Source: Calliopum simillimum
Taxonomy: Eukaryota; Arthropoda; Insecta; Diptera; Lauxaniidae
Direction of reading: 5' to 3'
Assembly (NCBI GenBank): GCA_951812925.1
Contig: OX638369.1
Coordinates: 1,178,001 to 1,242,000 of the forward strand
DNA length: 64,000 nucleotides
Both the position numbers and the translations under genes were made by a program. This document shows positions 1-10,654 of the stretch, in pieces; position 1 is the first letter of the stretch, and each line of letters starts with the position of its first letter. The notes beneath the pieces are model-generated. The model did no database searches, was not told the origin of the DNA, and saw nothing but the letters and a program-made list of their open reading frames with translations.

Positions 1-61
1 TGATGAATCAACACTTAATTCAATTCTTGCCTTTGCTTTTCGAAATTTATTCACATCTGTT

Positions 62-262
62 TCAGCACCTGCACCTGTAACAATGCATTTGCCATAGCCA
101 TTTAATTCTTTTTTTTTTTTTTGGCCCTATGCTCCTCCTAGGAGTTAAAGGAGAATACATATTTAATTCTAGCAAATTTTTTATTGCAAATTGCCATGTA
201 TGATCATTTTCACAGCCCTTCAACTTTTCTACGCCACTCCATCCATTATCGTTAGACGCCAT
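62..262 (-). pseudogene. Copia-type gag N-terminal fragment
   Basis: The minus-strand frame from the Met at 260-262 reads MASNDNGWSGVEKLKGCEND followed by HTWQFAIKNLLEL. This matches the start of Copia-superfamily Gag proteins, which carry a 'KLxGxENxxTWxFxMxxxLE' signature. Only about 65 residues remain, the end runs into low-complexity sequence, and no protease, integrase or RT is visible, so this is a relic. The frame is open upstream of the Met to about 427 but that part shows no gag similarity. The family call rests on the short signature only. Confidence 0.5.
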
Positions 263-477
263 TTTATTTAATTGCTTGAGTCGACGAACAACTTGCTCAA
301 AAAAAAATTTCTGGATCATTCGATTAGAAACGTTTTTAGCACCGACGAACAGGCTATTGTTGTCTCTTTTCTTCTTATGACCAAACTGCAAACTGCGTGT
401 ATATAAAAAAAATCTATATTGCGACACACGAAAACTCCAAATTCAATGCTAATTATTTTTCTGCGACAAACGCCTTA

Positions 478-1292
478 GGGCCAGTTTTTCAGTGCAAGTT
501 TAAACTTCGTTTAAACTAAATTTCATTAAACTCGTTTAAATTGTTAAACTTGAAATGACTTTTTCAGTGCGAGTTTAATTTAAACTTTTTACTTTGAATT
601 TAGTAGGCATTACTGAAAAATGACAAGCTGTTGACGTATAAATATTAATTTTTGTGACAACTCACAGCGAAAAATTTAATTTTTAAAAAAGTTTCCATAA
701 AATGCTGCCGAATCCTCTGGAAAGCTGAGGAAATGTTAGGAGCAGCATCAGCAACAATAAAGTGGCGGGTGGCTACATTTGGACGTTGTATAGAGGGCCA
801 GTGTTCAAGACTTTGCCCAAGGGCATCTTTATTTCTGCATTGTTTAAATAGTGCTCACATAAAAGATGTGGTCATAAGTGATTACTTTTGGATTTTTTGA
901 CTGCAGTCTGTTGTGGATCTTGAGAAAGAGAACGGTGCCGTTACAGCTGCATCAACAAATAAGTAATAAATTAATGTTTAATTTGTCAAAAAAAAAAAAA
1001 AATATTTGAAGTGAAGTTTGTGAATTTCTTATTTTAAAAATAATAAAAGAAGAATAAACTTCAAAACAACTGAAATAAATTTTTCTCTTCCAAATTATTT
1101 TTATTCATTTATTTATTTGTTTCCTTCTTCGTTTTACATTTTTTTTTTTTTTAATAATTTCAATTTTGATTTAATTATCAACAGTTGTCAAAATAAAATT
1201 GTAGATTAAACGGAATTTAAACGGCCAATATCGTTCAGTTAAACTAAGTTTAAACTACGTTTAACATTCACTGAAAAACTCATTCCTGGCCC
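478..1292. mobile_element. PIF/Harbinger-type MITE, 815 bp, TTA target duplication
   Basis: The element starts GGGCCAGTTTTTCAGTG and ends with the inverted form (CACTGAAAAACTCATTCCTGGCCC region, 1270-1292). Subterminal GTTTAAAC-rich blocks face each other at both ends. It is flanked by TTA at 475-477 and 1293-1295, the 3-bp TWA-type target duplication typical of PIF/Harbinger elements, and the GGG start also fits. No transposase ORF is present, so it is non-autonomous. Confidence 0.75.
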
Positions 1293-1422
1293 TTAATTCG
1301 ATGAGTTTTACTTGATTATTTTTATATCACGCGTTTAAATAGACTTTACTTACGTAATAAATTAAGCTGGAAATTAAACAAACACGTCAGTTTGATATTG
1401 TGGTTATAAGACAAGAGAGGTA

Positions 1423-2666
1423 CAGCGTTGCCATCAACTCAAAAGGGAGAGTGCCACAGCGATTCAAAAAAGGTGTCATATAACACCCTCTGATTGTACA
1501 AATTGGTGTCATATAACACCCTTCATTTTTATATATTATATTTTAATCCTCTAGGAGTTTTAACTATTGTTTGTAAGTAGTCTTAGTTTTTATCGTCGTA
1601 TCGTCTCCAAATTAAGGTTCTGGAAATACAAGTATTAAAACGGCTAGGATTGTTTAACAATTTTAATTTATTTAATGAAAACATAAACAAACTTCAAAAA
1701 CAAATACATAAATTAGTATGTAAAGAAATTTATAAAAACATATATAAAAATGGTTTGTACTTATGGCTTTTTTTCAGACCTAGAAACTTTTATTCAAAAA
1801 GATTTGCAAATAATTTGCTGAAATTTTTTTTTGCATAAAATTCAGATCTTTAAATTACATACCTTGCACTCGAAGTTGATGCCGTTTCATCATTTGCCTG
1901 CCCATTTGTTGAATTAATCAGCCACCTGCATTATTATCAACGTATGAACATATTTTAAATAAATATAATATTTAATTTCAGATAACTTACTTGTGCATTA
2001 TTGGAGATCTTTGTTTTCTTTTCATTTTTTTTTTTTTAAGCAACTGCAATGGCAAAAACGGCAACGGTTGGCATCGATTAGTGAAAACGGTAGGCAACGT
2101 TCGAAATGTCACCTTACAACTTAAAAATTACTTGAAAAATTCCAATTGTTGTAAACAAGCATCCATTGTCATACTTATTTTAATAAATTTGTTCAAAAAA
2201 TTCCATTTACAACATCCAAATTTAATTTATTTTATCTAAAAACGTAGCGCGACGTTTGACAATCTAATTTCAACAGGTCTCAACGTTGCGTACCGCTACC
2301 TTACGATTTCACTAATCGCTTACGCGCTTCTACCATTTGATAGATTTTGACAGAAGTCACGTTACGAAACGCTACTTCTTGGCTAATTCCACCATTAATC
2401 GTAATCTGATTTTGACATTTCATAAGTGCTCACGATGTTCCCACCCATATTTGTTTAGATGTACTTAATTCAATGCGGGAAAGTACTTTTTGGAGATCGA
2501 AAGTACTTTTTCAATCAGCCGAACTTACTAAACAAATAAAATAGCCCAATAGTCCGTGACACCTTGTGGGAAATCGTGGCGTCACAAAAATCTGATTTTT
2601 TTTCGGTGTCACAGACAAAAACTAAGTGTCACATGTGACACCGAAAGAGTCACAATGGCAACGCTG
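1423..2666. mobile_element. hAT-type non-autonomous element, 8-bp target duplication
   Basis: Terminal inverted repeats CAGCGTTGCCAT (1423-1434) and ATGGCAACGCTG (2655-2666) are perfect over 12 bp. The flanks are GAGAGGTA (1415-1422) and GAGAAGTA (2667-2674), an 8-bp duplication with one mismatch. A CAG start with an 8-bp duplication fits hAT. GGTGTCA-type repeats lie near both ends (about 1470-1525 and 2555-2645). An internal inverted repeat (about 2075-2105 against 2283-2322) suggests a second element nested inside. No transposase is visible. Confidence 0.75.
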
Positions 2667-3380
2667 GAGAAGTATCACATATTTATTGACAGCTTATAAT
2701 TGTACATTACATTAGTGTTGCTATATAATATATAGTACATCAGTGAGGGCAATATTTAGATATTAAATTTATAACAAAAATACGCATACAGAAAAATGTA
2801 TTTGCGTTCACATTTTCAAATAACTCATCATATCAGCGAAAAGTCAAAAATTTTTGATTTTCTTCAATGTTTTTGACAAATTATTTGAAAAAGCGTTCTC
2901 ACTATCAAAAACTCATCAAAGCCATACCAATTTTTTTGACGGCAAAATTGGGTGATGCGAAACAAATTCGAACTCATCAAATTAATTTTTGCAATTTGAT
3001 ACACCCCAATAAGGATTTTCACAAGCAAACTAGACATCAATATTCTGTGATGCCAAGTTCACTTTTTTCTCATCAATATCAAAATGATTCGTGAAGTTAC
3101 ACGAAGGGCACGGGCACTTGGGGCACTTCGGGTTTGTTGGCAAATGGAGGGAAAAGAACAGCACCACTTCCCTCCACTTGCCAACAAATTTAAAGTGTCC
3201 TACGTGTGACTTCACTATTGCTGATCATGTGATCATATAAACACTTATCAATATGTGCGAACTCACAGGACAGGCACGGGCACGTCAAATTTCTAGGCAA
3301 GCCCACGCCCGTAAGCACGTCAAATTTCTAGGCAAACCCGCGCCCGTCGTGTGAGTTCGCAGCGTGTAAAACGCCCATTA
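2667..3380. other. Non-coding stretch with a hairpin and a short tandem repeat
   Basis: No gene is recognisable. A hairpin lies at about 3091-3214: GTTGGCAAATGGAGGGAA (from 3135) faces TTCCCTCCACTTGCCAAC, and outer arms also pair imperfectly. A 31-bp unit beginning CACGTCAAATTTCTAGGCAA occurs at 3281-3311 and 3316-3346 (period 35), bracketed by inverted GCGAACTCACA / TGTGAGTTCGC. Text resembling the interior of the 3381-4130 element (ATCAGCGAAAAGTCAAAAA) at about 2830 suggests an older diverged copy. Confidence 0.45.
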
Positions 3381-4130
3381 GCCCCTTTTACATTATCAGT
3401 CTAGCCATCAAACTAGCCATCAATATGTCATATCGAGTTTGTGTTTACATGTTCAATAAACTGTCAATATTTAGTGTTGCTTTGTACGCCAAAGAGGAAA
3501 CAAAGCAGCAGCGGATGCAACTTTTATGATAGAAATTGATATGCTGATGGAAATAACAGAAACAAATTAATAAAAAATAGTGGAAATATCAAAATTTACA
3601 CCATAAATTTATTTAAATGGGTCCACAGCAACAACTTGTCATTTCCGAACCCACTTTATCACCAAAAATATGGGTTTTGGCCGTTTATTAAATTTTTTTT
3701 ATTGAAATCTTTTTTTTAAATTAAAACTAAGAGTCTTTGATAAAAATAATAACAATCAGGTTTCAGTAAATTGATTTTGTCGCAGTCAAATAATTTAAAG
3801 GTTCTCTTAAAGCTCCTATTAAGCTTCAGCGAAAACCAAAAAAAAATCATATATGCTAGTCATTTTCATTTCCGCACGATGTGTACCTGTTGAAATCTTT
3901 TCTTAACTGACAAAAGGTGTACTGAAAAATTTTCATTGCACTTACACTGTCAACCTACCCATCAATAAAGTCATCAATACAGCAGAAAGTCAAAAAATTT
4001 TGTTTTTCGGCAAACAGATTGTCAGATTGATGAGTGTTTACATTATCAGTTTCTCATCAATCTGCAGAGAAAAAAAGTGATCTTGGCATCATTGGCATAT
4101 TGATGGCTAAATTGTTAATGTAAAAAGGCC
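3381..4130. mobile_element. TA-target MITE (Tc1/mariner-like), 750 bp
   Basis: Left end GCCCCTTTTACATTATCAG and right end (read inverted) GGCCTTTTTACATTAACAA are imperfect inverted repeats continuing into a shared TAGCCATCAATATG block. TA dinucleotides flank the element at 3379-3380 and 4131-4132. There is no ORF of note. It ends 87 bp before the Tim14 start codon, so it may lie in that gene's promoter or 5' UTR. Confidence 0.65.
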
Positions 4131-4217
4131 TATTCATTTCGTTAATGTATGAAGAACAACAGAATCTGATAAGACGCAGAAAGTTAAAAATTTTAGAACT
4201 AGAAATTTGAGTTTGCT

Positions 4218-5096
4218 ATGGTGAGTTGAATAAGATGTCAAAGCTTTGATTGTAATAAGAGTCTGTCTATACGGGGCGTTCCGCGTACGCGAAAGCTCCT
4301 CTCTCTCTCTCAATTTACTCAATTAGCGTACGCGAAATCCAGTGAAGTTTTTTCCCCCGGGACGCATTTTCGTTACAACAGTAATTTTACATAAAAGTAG
4401 GGGTAAGTGGGCGGCCTGCGGCCGCAGCTCAGTATTTAAAACTCCCAAAAATCCGACACCGGCTTCGCGGAGGCCTTCGGCCGCGGATCAGTACATAAAT
4501 TAATCAAGTTCCCCGGGGGAAAAAACTTCACTGGATTTCGCGTACGCTAATTGAGTTTCGCGTACGCTAATTGAGTAAATTGAGAGAGAGAGAGGAGCTT
4601 TCGCGTACGCGGAACGCCCCGTATAGACATTTCCTTGTAATAATTATAAGTTTATCTTACAATGGGACACCAAATATTAAAGGCGAGTTCGTTAATATTG
4701 GCTGGGCTTGGTGTAGCCGTTGTGGGCTTTGCTGGAAAACATTTAATACGAAGAGCACCCGCGATGGCTTCAAAACTGAACGAGGCTATGAAAAATCTAC
4801 CTAAGTTTGATGCTGAGACGTTGGCCAACTCAAAATATTACAAAGGTGGATTTGACCCTAAAATGAATAGACGTGAAGCTTCCCTTATATTGGGCGTCAG
4901 TCCTACTGCATCTAAATTGAAAGTAACTAAATGTCGTTCGTAGTATATTATTAAGTACACATAACGTTTTCTTCTTCCATAGATTAAGGATGCGCATAAA
5001 AAAATAATGCTATTAAACCATCCAGATCGTGGAGGTTCTCCTTATTTGGCGGCAAAAATTAATGAAGCGAAGGATTTCATGGATAACACTAAGTGA
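4218..5096 (+). CDS. Pam18: Tim14/Pam18 J-protein of the mitochondrial import motor (spliced)
   Basis: Exons join(4218-4220, 4683-4922, 4983-5096) encode 118 aa, the usual family length. Exon 1 contributes only the ATG, immediately followed by a strong donor (GTGAGT at 4221). Exon 2 starts GCGAGTTCG, giving the family's classic N-terminus [20 protein letters not shown] with its single membrane span. Intron 2 (4923-4982) is phase 0, GT...AG. The matrix J-domain carries the HPD motif that stimulates Hsp70 ([20 protein letters not shown], exon 3), preceded by [11 protein letters not shown] and [11 protein letters not shown]. By family knowledge it tethers and activates mtHsp70 at the TIM23 channel. 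A start at 4662 without exon 1 would give an odd MGHQILK extension and is less likely. A MITE fills most of intron 1. Confidence 0.9.
4258..4634. mobile_element. Palindromic GCGTACGC-rich MITE in intron 1 of the Tim14 gene
   Basis: The element is 377 bp, AGAGTCTGTCTATACGGGG at one end and CCCCGTATAGACATTTCC at the other. Long subterminal inverted repeats carry GCGTACGCGAAA, a CT/GA microsatellite and AATTTACTCAATT. It is flanked by a perfect 8-bp duplication TTGTAATA (4250-4257, 4635-4642). Its G+C (GCGGCCGC, CCCCGGG) is far above the surroundings. An 8-bp duplication occurs in hAT and P superfamilies; the ends match neither clearly. Sister copies: 7447-7799, relic 9768-10636 and its duplicate. 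Confidence 0.85.
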
Positions 5097-6082
5097 ATAC
5101 CGTTGCCTTTAAATTAAAATGATAGTGTAATATTGCAAATTAGTTAATAACATGATATGTACATACTTAAATATTTGTTTCTTGCGACCAGCGAAGGTTT
5201 GATTGCTCAACACTGTAATCTTTTTGTCCTTCCGTTTGTAAAGCAGAGAAAGAGGCGTGGCAGGTATGAAAATGTGTAGACATATTTTTGAAAATTCCAC
5301 AATTACAAACGAAGATAGTGCATTAAAAAGAGCTGAGTATAGTACATATAAAGTATATACTTATGTATATATATAAAGGCTTACACAAGCTCAGATAAAG
5401 TGTCATCACCCATGGATTTTTTTTTTTGCAAACGAATTTGCCGCCTAGAAATTCACCGAAATTGAGATATCCTCAATATAAAATGCATTTTGGTATTCCT
5501 GAGGGATTAATCTTTTCTGATGGTATTGTTGTGGTAAAATACGAAATTCTTAAATTAGGATGGTTTTCCGGCACTTTGACAAGCATTTAATATGGATGTT
5601 TTCTGTTTTAGATCGGGATTTTTTAAGGTTTTTGGGAGATTGCTCTGTCTCGGGATATCTATTTTAGAGACACTAACAAACTTCAAACGTGTCACGCGTT
5701 TAAAATTGGGTCTTAAAGTTCGCTACGTTTTTGCGAAGTTTCAAATAACGTTGAGCAAGAAAGCAAGCTATGCATTAGTAAAATTTGTCCTACAAAACAT
5801 ATCGCATGAGCACAAGTCTGCTAGTATTTTAAAATACATCAGATTTGATATTATTCAAAAACGTAACGTGTAACACTTTTGAGATTTGTCACTTTCTAAA
5901 ACCAATGCCCTGAGGCAGAGGAGCAACTTTCTGAGATAGAAAGTATCGTAAAATCTGCAATTTATTTATTCACACTTTTGTGTTAACGGCACCTAAGCCC
6001 ATTTCTCTATTACATTTCATTGAAATTATTTATTTTAATTGAATAATATATATGTTTTTAATTCTTTTTTAAATAATATCCT
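5097..6082. other. Convergent intergenic region with an old repeat fragment
   Basis: This is the space between the 3' ends of the Tim14 and NDUFC2 genes. About 5212-5290 (TCCTTCCGTTTGTAAAGCAG and a GGCGTGGCAGGTAT block) matches the end of the repeat found twice at 50800-52150, so it is a fragment of that family. A 93-codon open stretch at 5592-5873 has no recognisable domain and low-complexity composition, so I do not call it a gene. AATAAA-like signals near 5990-6080 could serve either gene. Confidence 0.45.
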
Positions 6083-7983
6083 TTAACGAATCGGCACCCA
6101 AGTTTCCAGCACATCACCATACTTCTTGCGTTCTGTAAATAAGGAGATGAGACAGTTAACAGATAACATAACTAATATTTGAATAATTTATTACTCTGGT
6201 TTTAGCTTCTTTCATAAAAGTAACTAAACTCTTAAGTGCCCTATGCAATATAATACAAAAATAGAACGTAGCCAGATATCGACCGGATACGAGAAATCGT
6301 AAAATAACCGATAAAAAGTCGAAAGAAATTTCCGGTACCAAGAAGCGAGAAATTCGTCATGCTATTCTTAACAGCTTTCGGCGTCACTTCAAGCCAGTAC
6401 AAATTTTCAATGATTGCCAAACTGCATATGGAACAAACTGTTCCAATAAGGTTTCAAAGATTCAAGACTGGATCCTTTTCTGTAGAGAACGAGCTACGAG
6501 AAGGTCGTTCAAAATCTTTGTTGACGAAGATCCACGATAGACACAAGAAATGATTTCTGAATATTTGGGGTTAAGTGCCATGGCTGTGTCGCGAATATTG
6601 GATAATGATCTGCTGTACACGAAGAAATCTGCTGGAAGGATTCCATGAATTTTCAACATGATCCAAAAATAAACTTGTACGATTTGTCCAGCATTTCCTA
6701 AAGATTTAAATAAAATCGTAACAGGTGATCAAGCTTGGTTTTGAATGTACGACCCGGAAACAAAACAACAGTCCACGTTACGGGGCCCGGAAGAAAAATT
6801 AAAAATAAAATAAAAAAGCCTGCAACAAAAGTTATGTCTATTTACTTCAACAGAACAAAAATTTTAGCTGTTATTCCGCTGAATACTGGACAGACAGTAA
6901 CTGTGAAAAGATATACTGAAGACATTCTAAAATATTGGAAAAAAAAAATTAACTGCGTCGCTACTTTTAATATCATGATAAACACTGAAATAACATGAAA
7001 CTTTCTCTGGGGTCGAAGAAATTCGCACTGCAGTGTATTCTCTGGATCTGGTGCCTTGTAATTTTTAATTTTATTAACTTCATAAAGAAATAAATAAAAG
7101 ACTTAAACATAATGTTAATGGCTGGACGCATAAAACGCCAAAGTGAATGTGAGGGGAGGGGGTGGTGGTTTAAAAGAAGTTCGATAGCTAGGTAAATATA
7201 TTTCGAAATCCTTCTATTTACCTTTAACTGGAAAATCATCGGGATGCAATTCTACATAATGCCTAAGGACAGCATCACGCTTAGCCAGATGTTCGTTGCG
7301 TTTGCGATCGAAATATAAGCCAAGGGCACCACCAGTTGCACCAAAAGCGACATGCCGCTGAATACCTGCACAAATATTTAAAATAAGGTAAACAATGTAT
7401 TTTTCTGCAAAAGCCAGGGAATGCATTTTTGCTAAGCATTAAACTAAGAGTCTGTCTATACGGGGCGGCCCGCGTACGCTAAAGCTCCTCTCTCTCTCTC
7501 AATTTACTCAATTAGCGTACGCGAAATCCAGTGAAGTTTTTTCCCCCGGAACGCATTTTCGTTACAACAGTAATTTTACATAAAAGTAGGGGTAAGTGGG
7601 CGCCCTGCGGCCGCAGCTCAGGATTTAAAACTCCCAAAAATCCGACACTGGCTTCGCGGCGGCCTTCGGCCGCGGATCAGTACATAAATTAATCAAGTTC
7701 CCCGGGGGAAAAAACTTCACTGGATTTCGCGTACGCTAATTGAGTAAATTGAGAGAGAGGAGCTTTCGCGTACGCGGAACGCCCCGTATAGACATTTCCT
7801 TAAACTAATGTTACGTCATGCAGTATGCTACCTACCCGACATCACTGGTTTGCGTAAGCCCCAATTGAGAAACATCGCCATACCAAACCCTAGGCCTGTG
7901 CAGATTAAAGGATTCCAAATATTGCCCAAAAAGGAAGGCTGCCGCTCATAAGAGTTGGTCAGCAACGCCAAAGGATCAGTCAT
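6083..7983 (-). CDS. ND-B14.5B: NADH dehydrogenase (ubiquinone) subunit C2, B14.5b (spliced)
   Basis: Exons on the minus strand, 7983-7836, 7365-7222 and 6132-6083, join in consistent phase with GT...AG introns to give 113 aa. The protein starts MTDPLALLTNSYERQPSFLG, has a hydrophobic segment (NPLICTGLGFGMAMFLNWGL), then KRNEHLAKRDAVLRHYVELH with PDDFP, and ends KKYGDVLETWVPIR. These are hallmarks of NDUFC2, an accessory membrane subunit of respiratory complex I. Met codons upstream (8010) extend the frame by nine residues without family support, so the start at 7981-7983 is preferred. Exon 3 is only 50 bp and about 1.1 kb from exon 2. Intron 1 holds a MITE and intron 2 a mariner relic. Confidence 0.9.
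6340..7085 (+). pseudogene. Mariner transposase relic inside NDUFC2 intron 2
   Basis: Broken frames carry successive mariner signatures: KREIRHAILNSFRR (about 6342), an RFQRFKTGSFSVENELREGR stretch typical of the helix-turn-helix region, DEDPR then a stop, then TQEMISEYLGLSAMAVSRIL, GDQAWF followed by MYDPETKQQS, and YSLDLVPCNF near 7040, the counterpart of the YSPDLAPCDF block that ends the DD34D domain. At least two in-frame stops and several frameshifts are visible. It is antisense to the host gene. Confidence 0.8.
7447..7799. mobile_element. Second palindromic GCGTACGC MITE, in NDUFC2 intron 1
   Basis: This 353-bp copy has the same ends and interior as 4258-4634. It is flanked by a perfect 8-bp duplication TTAAACTA (7439-7446, 7800-7807). 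It fills most of the 470-bp intron between exons at 7365 and 7836; without it the intron would be about 109 bp. The splice signals are untouched. It lacks the extra CGCGTACGCTAATTGAGTTT repeat seen near the right end of the first copy. Confidence 0.85.
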
Positions 7984-8039
7984 AGTTTTATAACAGATTT
8001 GGACAGCCAATTGAAAACACTGCTATCAATTTGAAAGTG

Positions 8040-8312
8040 TCAACTAAAAATGACATGTTAGATGATACAATTAATAAGGTAGCGCCAGCACAGACGGCGC
8101 CAAAGATAGAGGTAGCGCCAAATTGTCAAAACGACTTGTTCGTAATATTTACTGAGTCTTTTTCAGATCAGTTACAAATTTTAACATTTTTTAAAGTTAC
8201 TTGAGCCTTCTTAGAACTATTTTATGTAATGTTCTTATTATACAATAAAAGGTGTTAGCTACTTGCTACGCTATAAATTATGTTTTATTTTCTTTTTGCA
8301 TATATATATTAA
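8040..8312. other. Region upstream of NDUFC2, no gene seen
   Basis: About 270 bp between the NDUFC2 start region and the next MITE. A short GGTAGCGCCA motif is repeated at about 8080 and 8112. No convincing coding signal is seen; the NDUFC2 promoter is expected here by position only. Confidence 0.35.
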
Positions 8313-8533
8313 GGCCCCTATTGCTGTTGTCAATTTGCGATAAAATCGATAGGCATCGATTGTTTCTACTAACCCTATCTTTGAAACCTCTGAACCGATT
8401 TGAATAAAGTTCTCGCCATTTGGTTGCAAATGACTTTAAATGACATGTAAGATATAAATCGGTGGAATCGGTGTTGTAGTTTGAAAGGTAGGGCTTGAAG
8501 AAAAATCGCAAATCGACAACCGCAATAAAGGCC
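8313..8533. mobile_element. Small TIR element, 221 bp
   Basis: The ends GGCCCCTATTGCTGTTGTCA and (inverted) GGCCTTTATTGCGGTTGTCG form an imperfect inverted repeat continuing into a shared TTTGCGA. TAA on both sides (8310-8312 and 8534-8536) could be a 3-bp duplication. There is no ORF of note and the family is unknown. Confidence 0.55.
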
Positions 8534-8590
8534 TAAGTAATAAAGTGTTTGCTCCCAACACAATAAAATTTTCATGAGATGATATTAGCC

Positions 8591-8949
8591 CGCGTATATA
8601 CAATTGTGGTAATTTTCAAATTGCGATAACTTATGTACGGTGGGTCGTACGATAAAAAGTCTTAGGGTCTTTTCCAGGGAGAACCACATGCTCTACAAAT
8701 AATCTTAATTTTTTGTAAAAAAAAAATAGTTATTTAGAAGTTATTTAAAAAATGTAATTTTTTGTCGTTTATCGGCGCTTAACCAGTTTTTATAGAATAA
8801 CTCGTAAAAGGTAAATTTTTTTAAAAATAAAATGAAAATTTTTTGTAGAGAATGTGATTCTCCATAAAAAGTTCCTCAGAGTTTTTATTGTGCGACTCAC
8901 TGTTCATGAGTTATCACAATTTAAAAATATCCACAATTGTATATACGCG
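8591..8949. mobile_element. Palindromic element, 359 bp, related to the 12258 family
   Basis: CGCGTATATACAATTGTGG at the left faces its exact inverse at the right (8931-8949). The inner arms contain GTGGGTCGTACGATAAAAAG and its inverted partner, nearly the same as the GTGAGTCACACGATAAAAAG block of the element at 12258-12640, although the termini differ. No clear target duplication. Confidence 0.6.
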
Positions 8950-9044
8950 TCAAAGGAAACACGCCTCAATAGGTAATCCTCGATTTTTTTTTTTTTAAGC
9001 TTACAACTAACTTAAAACTAAGAACTTAAAAAAAAAACGAACAG

Positions 9045-9323
9045 AGCGGAGACAAAATTGCTACCAAGTTCTGACAATAAGAGAACGAAATCAACCAATC
9101 AAATCACATGGAGACAAATGTCAAAATCAGAAAAATGTAAAATTGTTGCTTTGCCAGTTAATTTTGACAGTACTTGCTAGCAAAAAAAGAAGGACAAGTT
9201 ATTTTAGTTGCTGACGTTACCTTGTTGATTGCATCATGGTTGCAAGTTCTGTCAAAATTGTCAAACAACAATTTTGCTGTTTCCATTTTGTTGACAGAAC
9301 TCGCTACTATTTGTCTCTGCTTT
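9045..9323. mobile_element. Palindromic MITE-like repeat
   Basis: AGCGGAGACAAAATTGCTAC at the left and the inverted AGCAGAGACAAATAGTAGCG at the right, each followed by AGTTCTG-TCAA, form imperfect arms of about 35 bp. The interior is rich in TTTGACA/TGTCAAA. No target duplication or coding content could be defined. Confidence 0.5.
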
Positions 9324-9767
9324 GCTCATTTTGACAACTTCGCGCGGCCTGTAAATACTTCCAAATAATTCAAATTTATTTGATGAATTTCTTGACTTGA
9401 CTTGACGAGTTTTTGATAGAAATTTTGAAGAAAATTTTGAGGAAAACCAATTTTTGGTGTTCTAATGAGTTATTTGAAGGTGAAAATGCAAATACAAGCG
9501 TACTTTCATTTGAAAAAAGATTTTAACAAAATCAGAGGAAGATGTATATGTTTCTTATATTATAATTGTTGTTTTCAATATTTGTTGCAGGCATAGATCT
9601 GTGCAAAGATTGCAAAACTAGTTGTAGTTCCCTAGAAAAACAACTTGAAAAACCGGAAAATTTAATTTGCTCTCCTGAAAAATTATGAAAACATGCAATA
9701 TCTAGTTTTGCCACCTTTGCACAGAGATCCCCAACGTTGTCCACTTCTTTTGTAGATTCAAATAAGG
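9324..9767. other. Non-coding, nothing recognised
   Basis: AT-rich sequence with no recognisable gene. A 91-codon minus-strand open stretch (9532-9807) runs into the MITE boundary and shows no domain. Confidence 0.4.
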
Positions 9768-10636
9768 GACTGGCTATTCGGGGGGACGAGCGTACGCGAA
9801 AGCTCAAGTCAGTGTTGCCAGTTTAGGGGATTTTTCCCTAGATTTGGGGGATTTTAAAAGGTCTAAGGGGCAATCTAGGGGATACATTATTTAAGGGATT
9901 TGTTCAGGGGATTTTAAAAACGTCTAGGGGAAATCTAGGGGATACTTTTATGTAAATGTTACGAAAACCTTATTTTAAAATATATAAAATTACATTATAG
10001 TACATGTTAACATAAAAATCTATATTTATAGAATATATTGAAACAACATTGAGTTAATTTTTAAATTTGGAAAATTTTTTTTTTGTTACGAAAATATAAA
10101 TGTTAAATATTTAGGGGAAATTTTGTCAAAAGTCCAGAATTTGGGGGAAATTTCGTTATGAAAAATATTAATTTCGTATTGAAATTTGAAACTTTCTTTT
10201 TTTTTTGGTCGCAAAATATAACATTTTCCATTCAGGGGAAATTTTGTCAAAAAACCAAAATTTAGGGGAAATCTCGTGCAATCTGGAGGAAAATAGGAGA
10301 ACCTACCTTAGCAACACTGGCTCAAGTAGCGTACGCGAAAAAAGCTTTCGGTAAACTTGCGTACGCGAAATACAGTGAAGTTCTTTCTCCCGGGGAGCTT
10401 GATTACGCACAATTTGGCTAGCAAACTATGTGTTGGATGTATTATAGACTGATCCGCGAAGCCGGTGTTGGATTTTGGGAGTTTTAAATCCTGAGCTGCG
10501 GCCGCAGGCCGCCCACTTACCCCTACTTTCGCGAATTTCGCGCACGCTAAATTAATCATGCGTAACGAAGCTGCCCCGGGGGAAAGAACTTCACTAAATT
10601 TCGCGTACACAAGTTTTCCGAAAGACAGACTCTTTA
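9768..10636. mobile_element. Relic of the GCGTACGC MITE split by a hAT-type MITE
   Basis: The left stub (9768-9809, GGGACTGGCTATTCGGGG then GCGTACGCGAAAGC) and right part (10328-10636, with GCGGCCGCAGG, CCCCTACTTTCGCG and CAGACTCT) belong to the 4258/7447 family, diverged. A second transposon at 9810-10319 separates them. The right part is repeated in the tandem duplication (to about 15740). Confidence 0.7.
9810..10319. mobile_element. hAT-type MITE, perfect 8-bp target duplication
   Basis: CAGTGTTGCCAG at the left and an inverted end (GCAACACTG, 10311-10319) at the right are flanked by GCTCAAGT at both 9802-9809 and 10320-10327. The interior carries repeated GGGGAAATTT / CTAGGGGA motifs and no ORF. 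The CAGTGTTGC end and 8-bp duplication are typical of hAT. Position 9926 inside it is the left edge of the 5.1-kb duplicated block. Confidence 0.85.
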
Positions 10637-10654
10637 AATAATTAAGAAATGAAT

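Noticed and set aside
4571..4804. A 77-codon frame overlapping the Tim14 exon and the MITE, sharing its start with 4134-4322 (-)
   Set aside because: The shared N-terminus ([19 protein letters not shown]) is the MITE's terminal repeat; the rest is Tim14 in the wrong frame.
5592..5873. A 93-codon plus-strand frame between Tim14 and NDUFC2
   Set aside because: No domain and no sign of splicing or conservation that I can see; it lies in convergent 3' flanks.
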